NCBI GenBank assembly: GCA_036655975.1
Contig: JAVVPD010000039.1
Span: 1-18,659 of the forward strand
Source: CASQEL01 sp036655975
GTDB taxonomy: Bacteria > Desulfobacterota > Desulfovibrionia > Desulfovibrionales > Desulfovibrionaceae
Length of the DNA stretch: 18,659 nucleotides
Reading direction: 5' to 3'
Position numbers and translations under genes: made by a program. The notes below the pieces were generated by a model. That model was given only the letters and a program-made list of their open reading frames with translations. It was not told the origin of the DNA and searched no databases. Shown here in pieces: positions 12,014-18,659 of this stretch. Numbering within the stretch: position 1 is the stretch's first letter; every line of letters starts with the position of its first letter.

Positions 12014-13660
12014 ATGCAACAGAATAAAAATCTTATTATCGCCATTGTGCTGTGCTTAGGCATCATGTTCGGCTGGGGCTATTTGGCTGAATTCATGGGC
12101 TGGGTAAAGCGCCCAGATCCCGTCGTTGCCACGGCACAACAGGAAGTCGCGCAGGATCAGGCCAGAATTAAGGCGGAACAGGAAAAACGCGAGGCCGAAG
12201 CCAAGGCTAAGGCGGTTGTCCTGCCGGTATTCACCCCTGCCGAAGGCCGCGATGTCAAAATAGATACCCCCTTATATCAAGCGGTGGTGTATTCTGGCGG
12301 TGGTATCCTGCGCTCCTATCTTTTGACGGGCTATGGCCACGGTTTAGAAGCTTCTTCCCCTCGCATCAATCTCGTGAATCCGCCTACGGCGGCGGTGGCC
12401 CCTTGGGGTTTGTTGGTGAACGGCCAACCTTCGTGGAGCACGGGCAAATGGGCCTTTGAGGGTGATGACCTAAAGCTAGGTGTCGGTACGCAAGGTACCT
12501 TGCGTTTTGTCGGTGAGGTGGACGGCATGCGTATTGTGCGCGAATTTCTGTTCCGCGCTGATACCTACCTGATGACCGAAAAAATTCGCATTACCCCCTT
12601 GGGTGATCAGCCGCGCTCGGTGCGTTTGGGCTTTACCGTGGCTTCCGACGGCACAGCCGCCAGTGGTGGGCAATACGATGCCATGCGTGTGGCTTGGGAT
12701 CTGGCGGGCAAGTTTAAAGAAGATTCTGATACCAAAGACCTGAGCACGACTGGTGTGCAGGATAAGGGCCAAATTTTCTGGGCCAGCACCATGAGTACCT
12801 ACTTCATGAATGCCGTGGCCCCTGCAGACACCGCTGATCTGACCCTTAAAGGGCGTTTGCAAAATGATATTTTCCGCGCAGCTCTGGAACGCCCTGATTT
12901 GGTCATTCCCGCCGGAACAGAAACAGAAGTGGACGTATCCTATTGGGTGGGGCCCAAGGTTCGCTCTTTGCTGGCACAGGCACCCAACAATTTGGTCAAC
13001 ACCATTGACCTTGGGATGTTCAGCATTATCGCCAAAGCCTTGTTGTGGTTGCTGCAATACTTCTATGATTATGTGCACAATTGGGGCGTGGCGATCATTC
13101 TGCTGACCGTGTTGATTAAGGCTGCGTTCTGGCCTTTGACCGCCAAGAGCTATGCCTCCATGGAAAAGATGAAAAAGCTCCAGCCCATGATGACTTCTTT
13201 GCGCGAAAAATATGCCGACAATAAAGAACAAATGAACAAAGAAGTCATGAGTTTGTATAAAACGTATGGCGTGAATCCGGCCAGTGGTTGTGTGCCCATC
13301 TTGGTGCAATTGCCCGTGTTTTTCGGCTTGTATCAGGCACTGCTCACGTCTATTGAATTGCGCCACGCCTCCCTTATTACGTATTTGCCCGGTACGGACA
13401 TGTTGTGGCTGGCTGACCTGTCCGCCAAGGACCCGTATTACATCACGCCAATTATCATGGGTATCACTATGTTCCTGCAGCAGCGCATGAGTCCCCCTGC
13501 GGGCGACCCTATGCAGCAGAAAATAATGATGTTCTTGCCCCTGATTTTTACAGCCATGTTCCTCAACTTCCCCTCGGGGCTGGTAATCTACTGGCTGGTC
13601 AACAACGTGTTGTCCATTGCCCAGCAGTGGATGATGATGCGTAAGCTTAAAGCTGCCTAA
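12014..13660 (+). CDS. yidC: Membrane protein insertase YidC (Oxa1 family)
   Basis: The 548 residues have a first membrane helix (about 7-24), then a charged linker rich in Ala/Glu/Lys (40-68). A periplasmic domain (about 70-325) follows, as in Gram-negative YidC. The conserved insertase core begins near 335. The positive residue in the hydrophilic groove is Lys369 in LTVLIKAAFWPLTAKSY, where E. coli has Arg. SGCVPILVQLPVFFGLYQAL (424-443) and FPSGLVIYWLVNN (519-531) are family signatures. YidC inserts membrane proteins alone or with Sec. AGGAG lies 12 bases upstream, a long spacing. A hairpin terminator follows, so jag may be expressed less than yidC. Confidence 0.98.
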   Translation: MQQNKNLIIAIVLCLGIMFGWGYLAEFMGWVKRPDPVVATAQQEVAQDQARIKAEQEKREAEAKAKAVVLPVFTPAEGRDVKIDTPLYQAVVYSGGGILRSYLLTGYGHGLEASSPRINLVNPPTAAVAPWGLLVNGQPSWSTGKWAFEGDDLKLGVGTQGTLRFVGEVDGMRIVREFLFRADTYLMTEKIRITPLGDQPRSVRLGFTVASDGTAASGGQYDAMRVAWDLAGKFKEDSDTKDLSTTGVQDKGQIFWASTMSTYFMNAVAPADTADLTLKGRLQNDIFRAALERPDLVIPAGTETEVDVSYWVGPKVRSLLAQAPNNLVNTIDLGMFSIIAKALLWLLQYFYDYVHNWGVAIILLTVLIKAAFWPLTAKSYASMEKMKKLQPMMTSLREKYADNKEQMNKEVMSLYKTYGVNPASGCVPILVQLPVFFGLYQALLTSIELRHASLITYLPGTDMLWLADLSAKDPYYITPIIMGITMFLQQRMSPPAGDPMQQKIMMFLPLIFTAMFLNFPSGLVIYWLVNNVLSIAQQWMMMRKLKAA

Positions 13661-13666
13661 TTCATG

Positions 13667-13709
13667 CTTCCCGGTGTGGTAAAAAACCGCATCGGGAAGA
13701 GTATTTTTT
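13667..13709 (+). terminator. Intrinsic terminator or attenuator between yidC and jag
   Basis: A 14-bp stem (13667-13680 with 13686-13699, two G-U pairs, an AAAAA loop) is followed by AGTA and six T residues (13704-13709). The genes on both sides are usually co-transcribed, so this could set the ratio of YidC to Jag by partial read-through. No clear separate jag promoter is visible before its start at 13729. Confidence 0.8.
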
Positions 13710-13728
13710 GAACCTACGAGGTTAGCAT

Positions 13729-14994
13729 ATGGAAGGCTTTAAGGAATTTCAGGGTAAGGATTTGGACGATGCCATCGGACAAGCCTGTTCGTATTACGAC
13801 ACCCTGCGTGAGAAATTGGAAATTGATATTATCCATGATTCTAAATCAGGAATTTTTGGTATAGTCGGGGCGCGTAAAGCCAAAATCAAAGCGCGGCGTG
13901 TGCAATTGCGTACTGCCGTGGATTCCATTCTGGGGCGCAACCGTGACGGGGGCGAAAATGACGCTCCCCCTCCCGCAAAAAGTGCGGGCCGTGCGCCGAA
14001 AAATGAACCAAAGACCGAAAAAGCTCCGCGTTCCTCTGAAAACCCTCGGCCCGTTGAAAGTGCCCACAATGAAAATGTGCGCCCCGAGAATACGCGTAGG
14101 GACGAGCCTGCGGCTGAAGGCCGTAAACCCCGCGCCCCTCGTCCCCCGCGTACACCTTCCGCCCCGCGCAATTACGAAAACCGCACCCCAGAATTTAGAA
14201 ATGACGGTAATTCCATTCTTTCTGGGCAAGTTCAGGGTGTTACCCTTGATCCTGAAGATGATGAGGAAGCCAGCTTCGGCCCCGGCAATGAAATGCCCGC
14301 CGATAGTCATACCTATAATGCCCCCATGGGCTTACGGGATGATCGTGCGCCTAAAGCGCGCCGCCCGCGCAATCCGCGTCCGAGCGCCCCGCGTGCGGAA
14401 GGTTCGAGCGCTGTTGCCGCAGCGCACGCTTCTGCCCCCACCTCTGTTCTTGCCGGAACCCTTGACAACGACGCCCTCAACGAGGACGCGCTGAGTGAGG
14501 GGCTGCCCATGATCCCCTTTGACCAGTTGGATCAGGATCGCCTTCGTGCTGTCAGTTTGGAAGCCGTGGGTCGTTTGGTTGCCCCCATTGTGGGGGATGT
14601 GCCCCTGACCGTGGAATTGGGTGATAATCGCGTCAATGTGGTGCTGGAGTGCGGTGACGATTCCGGGCTGCTTATCGGACGTGAGGGGCAAACCCTCGCA
14701 TCGCTGCAATATCTTGCTTCTCGGCTTGTATCGCGGGCTATGACCGCTGCCGTGCGGGTGCAATTGGACGCGGGGGAATATCGCCTGCGCCAAGATGAAA
14801 AACTGCGCGACTTGGCTCTGTCCCTTGCGGAGCGGGTTCGTGCCTCCGGCAAATCCCATTCCACACGGCCTTTAAGTTCCTACCATCGGCGTATTGTCCA
14901 TATGGCTTTGCAGGAAGTGGCTGATGTGCAAACCCGTAGTTCGGGTGACGGTGCGCTCAAGCGCGTTGTCATTCAAAAAAAACGCGGTAATTGA
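13729..14994 (+). CDS. jag: Jag/KhpB-type RNA-binding protein (Jag_N, KH, R3H)
   Basis: The 421 residues show the full Jag architecture. The Jag_N domain (1-55) contains KSGIFGIVGARKAKIK. A long, low-complexity Pro/Arg/Glu linker (about 75-255) comes next. The KH domain (about 275-345) has the GREG loop (317-320), and the R3H domain (about 350-415) has RxxxH (387-391). The linker is long compared with compact Firmicutes homologues but known in proteobacterial ones. The protein binds RNA and, in Gram-positives, acts with KhpA in cell elongation; a role here is inferred. GAGG (13718-13721) supports the ATG. A terminator-like hairpin lies downstream, before mnmE. Confidence 0.93.
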   Translation: MEGFKEFQGKDLDDAIGQACSYYDTLREKLEIDIIHDSKSGIFGIVGARKAKIKARRVQLRTAVDSILGRNRDGGENDAPPPAKSAGRAPKNEPKTEKAPRSSENPRPVESAHNENVRPENTRRDEPAAEGRKPRAPRPPRTPSAPRNYENRTPEFRNDGNSILSGQVQGVTLDPEDDEEASFGPGNEMPADSHTYNAPMGLRDDRAPKARRPRNPRPSAPRAEGSSAVAAAHASAPTSVLAGTLDNDALNEDALSEGLPMIPFDQLDQDRLRAVSLEAVGRLVAPIVGDVPLTVELGDNRVNVVLECGDDSGLLIGREGQTLASLQYLASRLVSRAMTAAVRVQLDAGEYRLRQDEKLRDLALSLAERVRASGKSHSTRPLSSYHRRIVHMALQEVADVQTRSSGDGALKRVVIQKKRGN

Positions 14995-15000
14995 TTACGT

Positions 15001-15035
15001 AAGGGGGGAGGCACTGCCGCCCCCCTTGCTCTTTT
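15001..15035 (+). terminator. Probable intrinsic terminator between jag and mnmE
   Basis: AAGGGGGG (15001-15008) pairs with CCCCCCTT (15020-15027), with an inner GGC/GCC pair around a three-base loop and one A/G mismatch. The sequence after it, GCTCTTTT, is T-rich. It begins six bases after the jag stop. A 12-bp palindrome, GGGCTGCAGCCC (15061-15072), lies between it and mnmE. Confidence 0.7.
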
Positions 15036-15108
15036 CTGCCCGTGCTATGCATGGTTTTCAGGGCTGCAGCCCGATTTCTCGTAGACTAAAGTATAACTGA
15101 GAATACAT

Positions 15109-16488
15109 ATGTCCTTGTCCGATACTATCAGCGCCATTGCCACTCCTGCGGGTGCGGGGGGAATTGGTATTATCCGTTTATCTGGGCCGCAGGCCAAGGC
15201 GATTTTAGCGCGCATGTTTTTGTCTTTATCGCCGCGTTTCAGTAATTTTCGGCCGTGGACTTTGCACCGAGGGCGTATTTTAGACGCGACGGGCGAGCCT
15301 TTGGACGACGTGCTGGCAGTCTGTATGCCCGGCCCGCGTACCTTTACGGGGGAAGACGTGGCGGAAATTCAGTGTCACGGCGGGCCTGCGCTGTTGCGTA
15401 CGGTGCTGGAAACGACGCTGACTTTGGGGGCGCGGTTGGCGGAGCGGGGTGAATTCACCCGTCGGGCGTATTTGAACGGGCGCATGGATTTGACCCAAGC
15501 GGAAGCGGTGGCGGAAATGATCGCCGCCCCTACGCGGGCGTCCTTGCGGGTGAGCGCGACCAAGCTGGACGGTTTGTTGGGGCGGCGGGTTGAAGAGATT
15601 CGTCGGCAACTGGAGCATGTGCGGATGATGCTGTGCGTGGCTCTGGATTTTTCTGAAGACGACGTACCGGTGCTGGATTCGGACGCATTTTTGCAAGCGG
15701 TGACGGGCATTATTGACGCCGTACAGCTGCTGTGCCGAGGCTACGAGCGCACGCGCTGCTGGCAGGAAGGGGCCTTGGTGGTACTGGCGGGCGCGGTAAA
15801 TGTGGGAAAATCCAGCCTGATGAACGCCTTGCTGGGGCGTAACCGCGCTTTGGTGACGGATATTCCGGGGACAACGCGTGATTTTTTGGAAGAAATGCTG
15901 GACATTCACGGTTTGCCCGTGCGCCTCACCGATACCGCCGGTTTACGCCATAGTGAAGATGTGGTCGAGAATCTCGGGGTGGCGCGCAGCCGTGAGCGTG
16001 TGGATGCGGCGGATGTGGTGGCCCTGGTGGTGGACGGGAGTGTGGGCTTGACCGCACACGATGAGGACATTGTGCGCGGGGTGGAGCGGCAACGCTTACT
16101 GCTGGTGTGGAATAAAGCGGATCTTGCCCCTCATGCGCTTATCCCCGCCGTCTGGCAGGAGCGCGTGGCGGCGGTGGCTGTGGTGTCCGCGCGTGCGGGG
16201 GATGGTCTGGACGCCTTGTGCCGTACCCTGCATTCGGTGGTGGTGGCTCAGAACGGGCCGGAACCTTCAGCAGGGGAGTTGGCCCCCAATATGCGCCAGA
16301 CCATGGCCCTGCAGCGCGCTTTGGAAGATCTGACCGCCTTAAGGGCTGACATTACGACAAAAATTCCTTATGATATTTGCAGTGTTCGTTTAGACAGCGC
16401 GGCTGCGGCTTTGGCTGAGGTCACAGGCCTTGACACCCCCGATGCTTTGTTGGATCGGATTTTTGCAACCTTCTGTATAGGTAAATAG
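15109..16488 (+). CDS. mnmE: tRNA uridine-5-carboxymethylaminomethyl(34) synthesis GTPase MnmE
   Basis: The 459 residues start DTISAIATPAGAGGIGIIRLSG, the folate-binding N-terminal domain. The embedded G domain follows. Its motifs are GAVNVGKSS (228-236, with the potassium-coordinating Asn231), DIPGTTRD (251-258), DTAGL (275-279) and NKAD (335-338). The C-terminus is FCIGK with the conserved Cys456. With MnmG, MnmE modifies the wobble uridine of several tRNAs. The length is normal and all GTPase motifs are intact. The ribosome site is weak (GAGA). A TATAAC at 15092 could be a -10, but no -35 was found. The next gene starts four bases after its stop. Confidence 0.98.
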   Translation: MSLSDTISAIATPAGAGGIGIIRLSGPQAKAILARMFLSLSPRFSNFRPWTLHRGRILDATGEPLDDVLAVCMPGPRTFTGEDVAEIQCHGGPALLRTVLETTLTLGARLAERGEFTRRAYLNGRMDLTQAEAVAEMIAAPTRASLRVSATKLDGLLGRRVEEIRRQLEHVRMMLCVALDFSEDDVPVLDSDAFLQAVTGIIDAVQLLCRGYERTRCWQEGALVVLAGAVNVGKSSLMNALLGRNRALVTDIPGTTRDFLEEMLDIHGLPVRLTDTAGLRHSEDVVENLGVARSRERVDAADVVALVVDGSVGLTAHDEDIVRGVERQRLLLVWNKADLAPHALIPAVWQERVAAVAVVSARAGDGLDALCRTLHSVVVAQNGPEPSAGELAPNMRQTMALQRALEDLTALRADITTKIPYDICSVRLDSAAAALAEVTGLDTPDALLDRIFATFCIGK

Positions 16489-16491
16489 TGT

Positions 16492-17094
16492 ATGGTTCCC
16501 GAGCAATACCGGCGTAAACTTTCAAAGGACGAGATTAATGCTTTGCCTTTACGCCACTATGAGGGTGAAATACGTTTGGTACGTACGGAAGAAGAATTGC
16601 GCGCCGCTGTGGACGTGCTGCTGCAGGAAAGTATTATTGGTTTTGATACGGAAACCAAGCCGACCTTCCGTAAGGGCAAGCTCAACGCCCCTTCATTGGT
16701 GCAGTGCGCGGGGGCGGATGTAGTTTTTTTATTCCAGCTGCAATGGATTGCCATGGGGGCGGAACTTGCCTCCTTGCTGGAAGCCCCGCACATTATTAAG
16801 GCCGGGGTCAGTGTGCGCGAAGATGTGCACGATCTGCAAAAAATGTTTCATTTTACCCCCTGTAATCTGGTGGACTTGGCTGAAGTGGCCCGCACTTTTA
16901 AGCTCGAAACTTTTGGTTTGCGGAATCTGGCGGCTAATTTTTTTCAGTGGCGTATTTCCAAGGGGCCGCAGTGTTCCAATTGGAGCCAACCCAATCTGTC
17001 GGCCCGTCAGGTGGCCTATGCCGCCACAGACGCGTGGATTGGACGTGAAGTCTGTCTCAAAATGTGCGAGTTGGGCCTTATTCGGCTGCCCTAA
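16492..17094 (+). CDS. DEDDy-type 3'-5' exonuclease (RNase D/WRN-like)
   Basis: The 200 residues form a single DEDD exonuclease domain. Exo I is FDTET with Asp52 and Glu54. Exo II is the GVSVREDVHDL block with Asp111. Exo III is YAATD with Tyr176 and Asp180. All four metal-binding residues and the Tyr are present, so activity is likely. The HRDC domains of true RNase D are missing; the compact form resembles stand-alone 3'-5' exonuclease-domain proteins of Gram-negative bacteria. The substrate (RNA trimming or DNA) cannot be told. It follows mnmE by three bases with no clear ribosome site, suggesting translational coupling, and precedes the CofD-like gene by 15 bp. Confidence 0.93.
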   Translation: MVPEQYRRKLSKDEINALPLRHYEGEIRLVRTEEELRAAVDVLLQESIIGFDTETKPTFRKGKLNAPSLVQCAGADVVFLFQLQWIAMGAELASLLEAPHIIKAGVSVREDVHDLQKMFHFTPCNLVDLAEVARTFKLETFGLRNLAANFFQWRISKGPQCSNWSQPNLSARQVAYAATDAWIGREVCLKMCELGLIRLP

Positions 17095-17109
17095 CTCTGG
17101 TGGTCGAAG

Positions 17110-18303
17110 ATGTCATACCTAGCTGCCTTGCCTCCTCCATTAGGCCCGCGAATCGTCTTTTTTACGGGCGGCACCGCTTTGCGTGCCTTGAGTCAAGAAC
17201 TCAGCCTCTATACCCATAATAGTGTACACTTGGTCACGCCCTTTGATTCTGGGGGCAGTTCCGCCGTTTTGCGTCGTGCATTTCACATGCTGGCCGTGGG
17301 GGATGTGCGTAATCGCCTTTTGGCTTTGGCCGACAGGACGCTTGTGCCCCCCGAGGTTTTGGCGGTGTGGAATTGCCGCCTCCCTGTCAGCGGGAATCGA
17401 GACAGATTGCTGCAAATGCTCTATGCCCTCGCGTCAGCGCGGGATATTGCCTGGGCGAGGGTTCCTCGCGTTTTTGGCGAAGTTTTGCGGGTACATTTGC
17501 GGTATTTTTTAGACCATATGCCCCCAGATTTTGATCCACGGTGCGCCTGTGTGGGGAATTTATTGTTGGTGGGCGGATATTTGCACCACAACAGGCAATT
17601 AGGCCCCGTGATTGACCTGATGACACGGCTTTTGCATGTTCGGGGGACAGTGCTGCCTATTATTGACGACGACCTGCACCTTGCTGCCTATCTGGAAGAT
17701 GGCAGTGTTGTTTTGGGGCAACATCGTATTACCGCGCAAGGGGATGAGGCTGTGCCCTGTCCCGTGCGGGAAGTATTTTTGACCCGTCACGTTCCCACGG
17801 CGGATATGCGGGTGGACACGCAGGTCTGCACCAGCACACCTTGTGTGTGCAGCGCGCGATTGAGTCCGGCGGCGGGGACGTGGCTACGGGCGGCGGATGC
17901 TATTTGCTATCCCATGGGCAGTTTTTATACCAGCGTTATGGCAAATTTGCTGCCCGAAGGGGTAGGACGGGCGGTGGCTGATGCCCATTGCCCCAAGCTG
18001 TACATCCCCAACTCGGGCGAAGACCCTGAGCAGCGGGGGATGTCTGTGGCCCAAGGCGTTTCCCGTTTATTGCAAACATTACGTAAGGATGCGGGAGATG
18101 TTCCCGCAGCGAAGCTGTTGCGGACGGTGTTGGTGGACAGCCGGCAGGGCGTGTATGCGGGCGGTATTGATGCTGAGGGGGTCAGGCAGCAGGGGGTGGC
18201 ATTGTGTGATGTGCCTTTGGTCACTGCGGGGCAAGCGCTGCGGCATGATCCGGTGCTGACGGCGGCGGCATTGTTGGAGCAATGCCAAACCCGAACGGGA
18301 TGA
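17110..18303 (+). CDS. CofD/YvcK-superfamily protein, GAK-system CofD-like type
   Basis: The 397 residues share the Rossmann-type core of the CofD/YvcK superfamily. They have FFTGGTALRALS (17-28, the TGGT loop), PFDSGGSSAVLRR (44-56) and GDVRNRLLALAD (64-75), all near the N-terminus as in YvcK. Length and the text around these motifs recall the CofD-like component of the GAK system, named with an ATP-grasp protein and an XXXCH protein in Desulfovibrio-type bacteria. I rely on memory for that family. CofD itself moves a phospholactyl group in F420 synthesis; YvcK binds UDP-sugars and affects wall metabolism. The function here is unknown. The other GAK members are not in this window. It probably forms an operon with the exonuclease. 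Confidence 0.8.
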   Translation: MSYLAALPPPLGPRIVFFTGGTALRALSQELSLYTHNSVHLVTPFDSGGSSAVLRRAFHMLAVGDVRNRLLALADRTLVPPEVLAVWNCRLPVSGNRDRLLQMLYALASARDIAWARVPRVFGEVLRVHLRYFLDHMPPDFDPRCACVGNLLLVGGYLHHNRQLGPVIDLMTRLLHVRGTVLPIIDDDLHLAAYLEDGSVVLGQHRITAQGDEAVPCPVREVFLTRHVPTADMRVDTQVCTSTPCVCSARLSPAAGTWLRAADAICYPMGSFYTSVMANLLPEGVGRAVADAHCPKLYIPNSGEDPEQRGMSVAQGVSRLLQTLRKDAGDVPAAKLLRTVLVDSRQGVYAGGIDAEGVRQQGVALCDVPLVTAGQALRHDPVLTAAALLEQCQTRTG

Positions 18304-18310
18304 ACTCTTT

Positions 18311-18659
18311 GTAGGCGTAGGCGAAATTTATTTTCGCCGTACAGCGCCGGCGGGAGCGTCTGGAATCAAAAATGCTTTAGAGCATTTTGCTAGTGAAAAT
18401 AGCTAAATGCTCTGGCGACGAGAAGCGTCGCCCGCCCCGTAGGCGTAGGCGAAATTTATTTTCGCCGTACAGCGCCGGCGGGAGCGTCTGGAANNNNNNN
18501 NNNNNNNNNNNNNNNNNNNNNNNNNNNNNNNNNNNNNNNNNNNNNNNNNNNNNNNNNNNNNNNNNNNNNNNNNNNNNNNNNNNNNNNNNNNNNGCGACGA
18601 GAAGCGTCGCCCGCCCCGTAGGCGTAGGCGAAATTTATTTTCGCCGTAAAGCGCCGGAG
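18311..18659. repeat. 128-bp multi-hairpin intergenic repeat, at least two and a half copies
   Basis: A 55-bp block recurs at 18311-18365, 18439-18493 and, cut off, at 18618-18659. A 24-bp block precedes copies two and three (18415-18438, 18594-18617). The period between the first two copies is 128 bp. Each unit can fold into several hairpins: GGCGAAA/TTTCGCC (18320-18326 with 18332-18338), GCGACG/CGTCGC, and a longer arm (18379-18392 with 18400-18413, one mismatch). AAAATGCT/AGCATTTT (18369-18376 with 18381-18388) can compete with that long arm. Nothing looks coding. It resembles an REP/BIME-like or MITE-like family. The third copy carries small changes, such as TAAAGCGCCGGAG for TACAGCGCCGGCG. 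Confidence 0.85.
18494..18593. other. 100-N scaffold gap
   Basis: Exactly 100 N bases, the usual placeholder for a gap of unknown size, fall directly after a repeat unit and before another. The repeat most likely caused the assembly break. The number of repeat copies and any sequence between them is unknown. Confidence 0.97.

Noticed and set aside
12476..13366. Long open frame antisense to yidC (296 residues)
   Set aside because: It is a shadow of yidC: His/Gln-rich, with no domain or ribosome site.
18311..18659. CRISPR array
   Set aside because: The repeated unit is 128 bp with conserved, non-unique intervening sequence and several hairpins; there are no short unique spacers and no cas genes.

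Overview
The window is a composite. Positions 1-812 and 846-18659 appear to come from two different bacteria, joined by a near-perfect copy of an Illumina Read 1 adapter (813-845). This is an assembly or library artefact, so the junction should not be read as genome structure.

Left piece (1-812). It has GC-rich genes separated by an AT-rich spacer. It holds the C-terminal end of a FosA-type fosfomycin-modifying enzyme, a candidate operator/promoter, a clear cyclic-di-GMP-I (GEMM-I) riboswitch, and the first 44 codons of a probable lipoprotein. The style fits a beta- or gammaproteobacterium; I cannot place it more closely.

Right piece (846-18659). The gene content fits Desulfovibrionaceae (Desulfovibrio-like): an anaerobic cobalamin gene (cbiD), a VWA-OmpA envelope protein, and a CofD-like protein of the type named for the GAK system. 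This placement is inferred from gene families.

Layout of the right piece. (a) 846-5875, minus strand: one tight operon reading GT2 glycosyltransferase, DapF-fold racemase, a 1007-residue protein with a PHP-like region and C-terminal membrane segments, then cbiD (cut by the adapter). A good promoter lies at 5976-6004. (b) 6120-7742, plus strand: a polytopic membrane protein of unknown role, divergent from the operon. (c) 8068-9744: two exported proteins, a VWA-OmpA protein and a small protein with an Ala/Pro/Lys repeat, each followed by a hairpin. (d) 9789-10313, minus strand: a divergent shikimate-kinase homologue. (e) 10463-11020: a small secreted protein of unknown role behind a leader with two mutually exclusive hairpins. 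(f) 11102-16488: the classic rpmH-rnpA-yidD-yidC-jag-mnmE block (ribosomal protein, RNase P, membrane-protein insertion, RNA-binding protein, tRNA modification), with hairpins after yidC and jag. (g) 16492-18303: a DEDDy 3'-5' exonuclease and the CofD-like protein, probably co-transcribed with mnmE. (h) 18311-18659: a 128-bp multi-hairpin intergenic repeat interrupted by a 100-N scaffold gap.

The most likely places for undescribed biology are the minus-strand operon built around the 1007-residue protein and the divergent shikimate-kinase homologue. I did not find a clearly new defence or mobile system.
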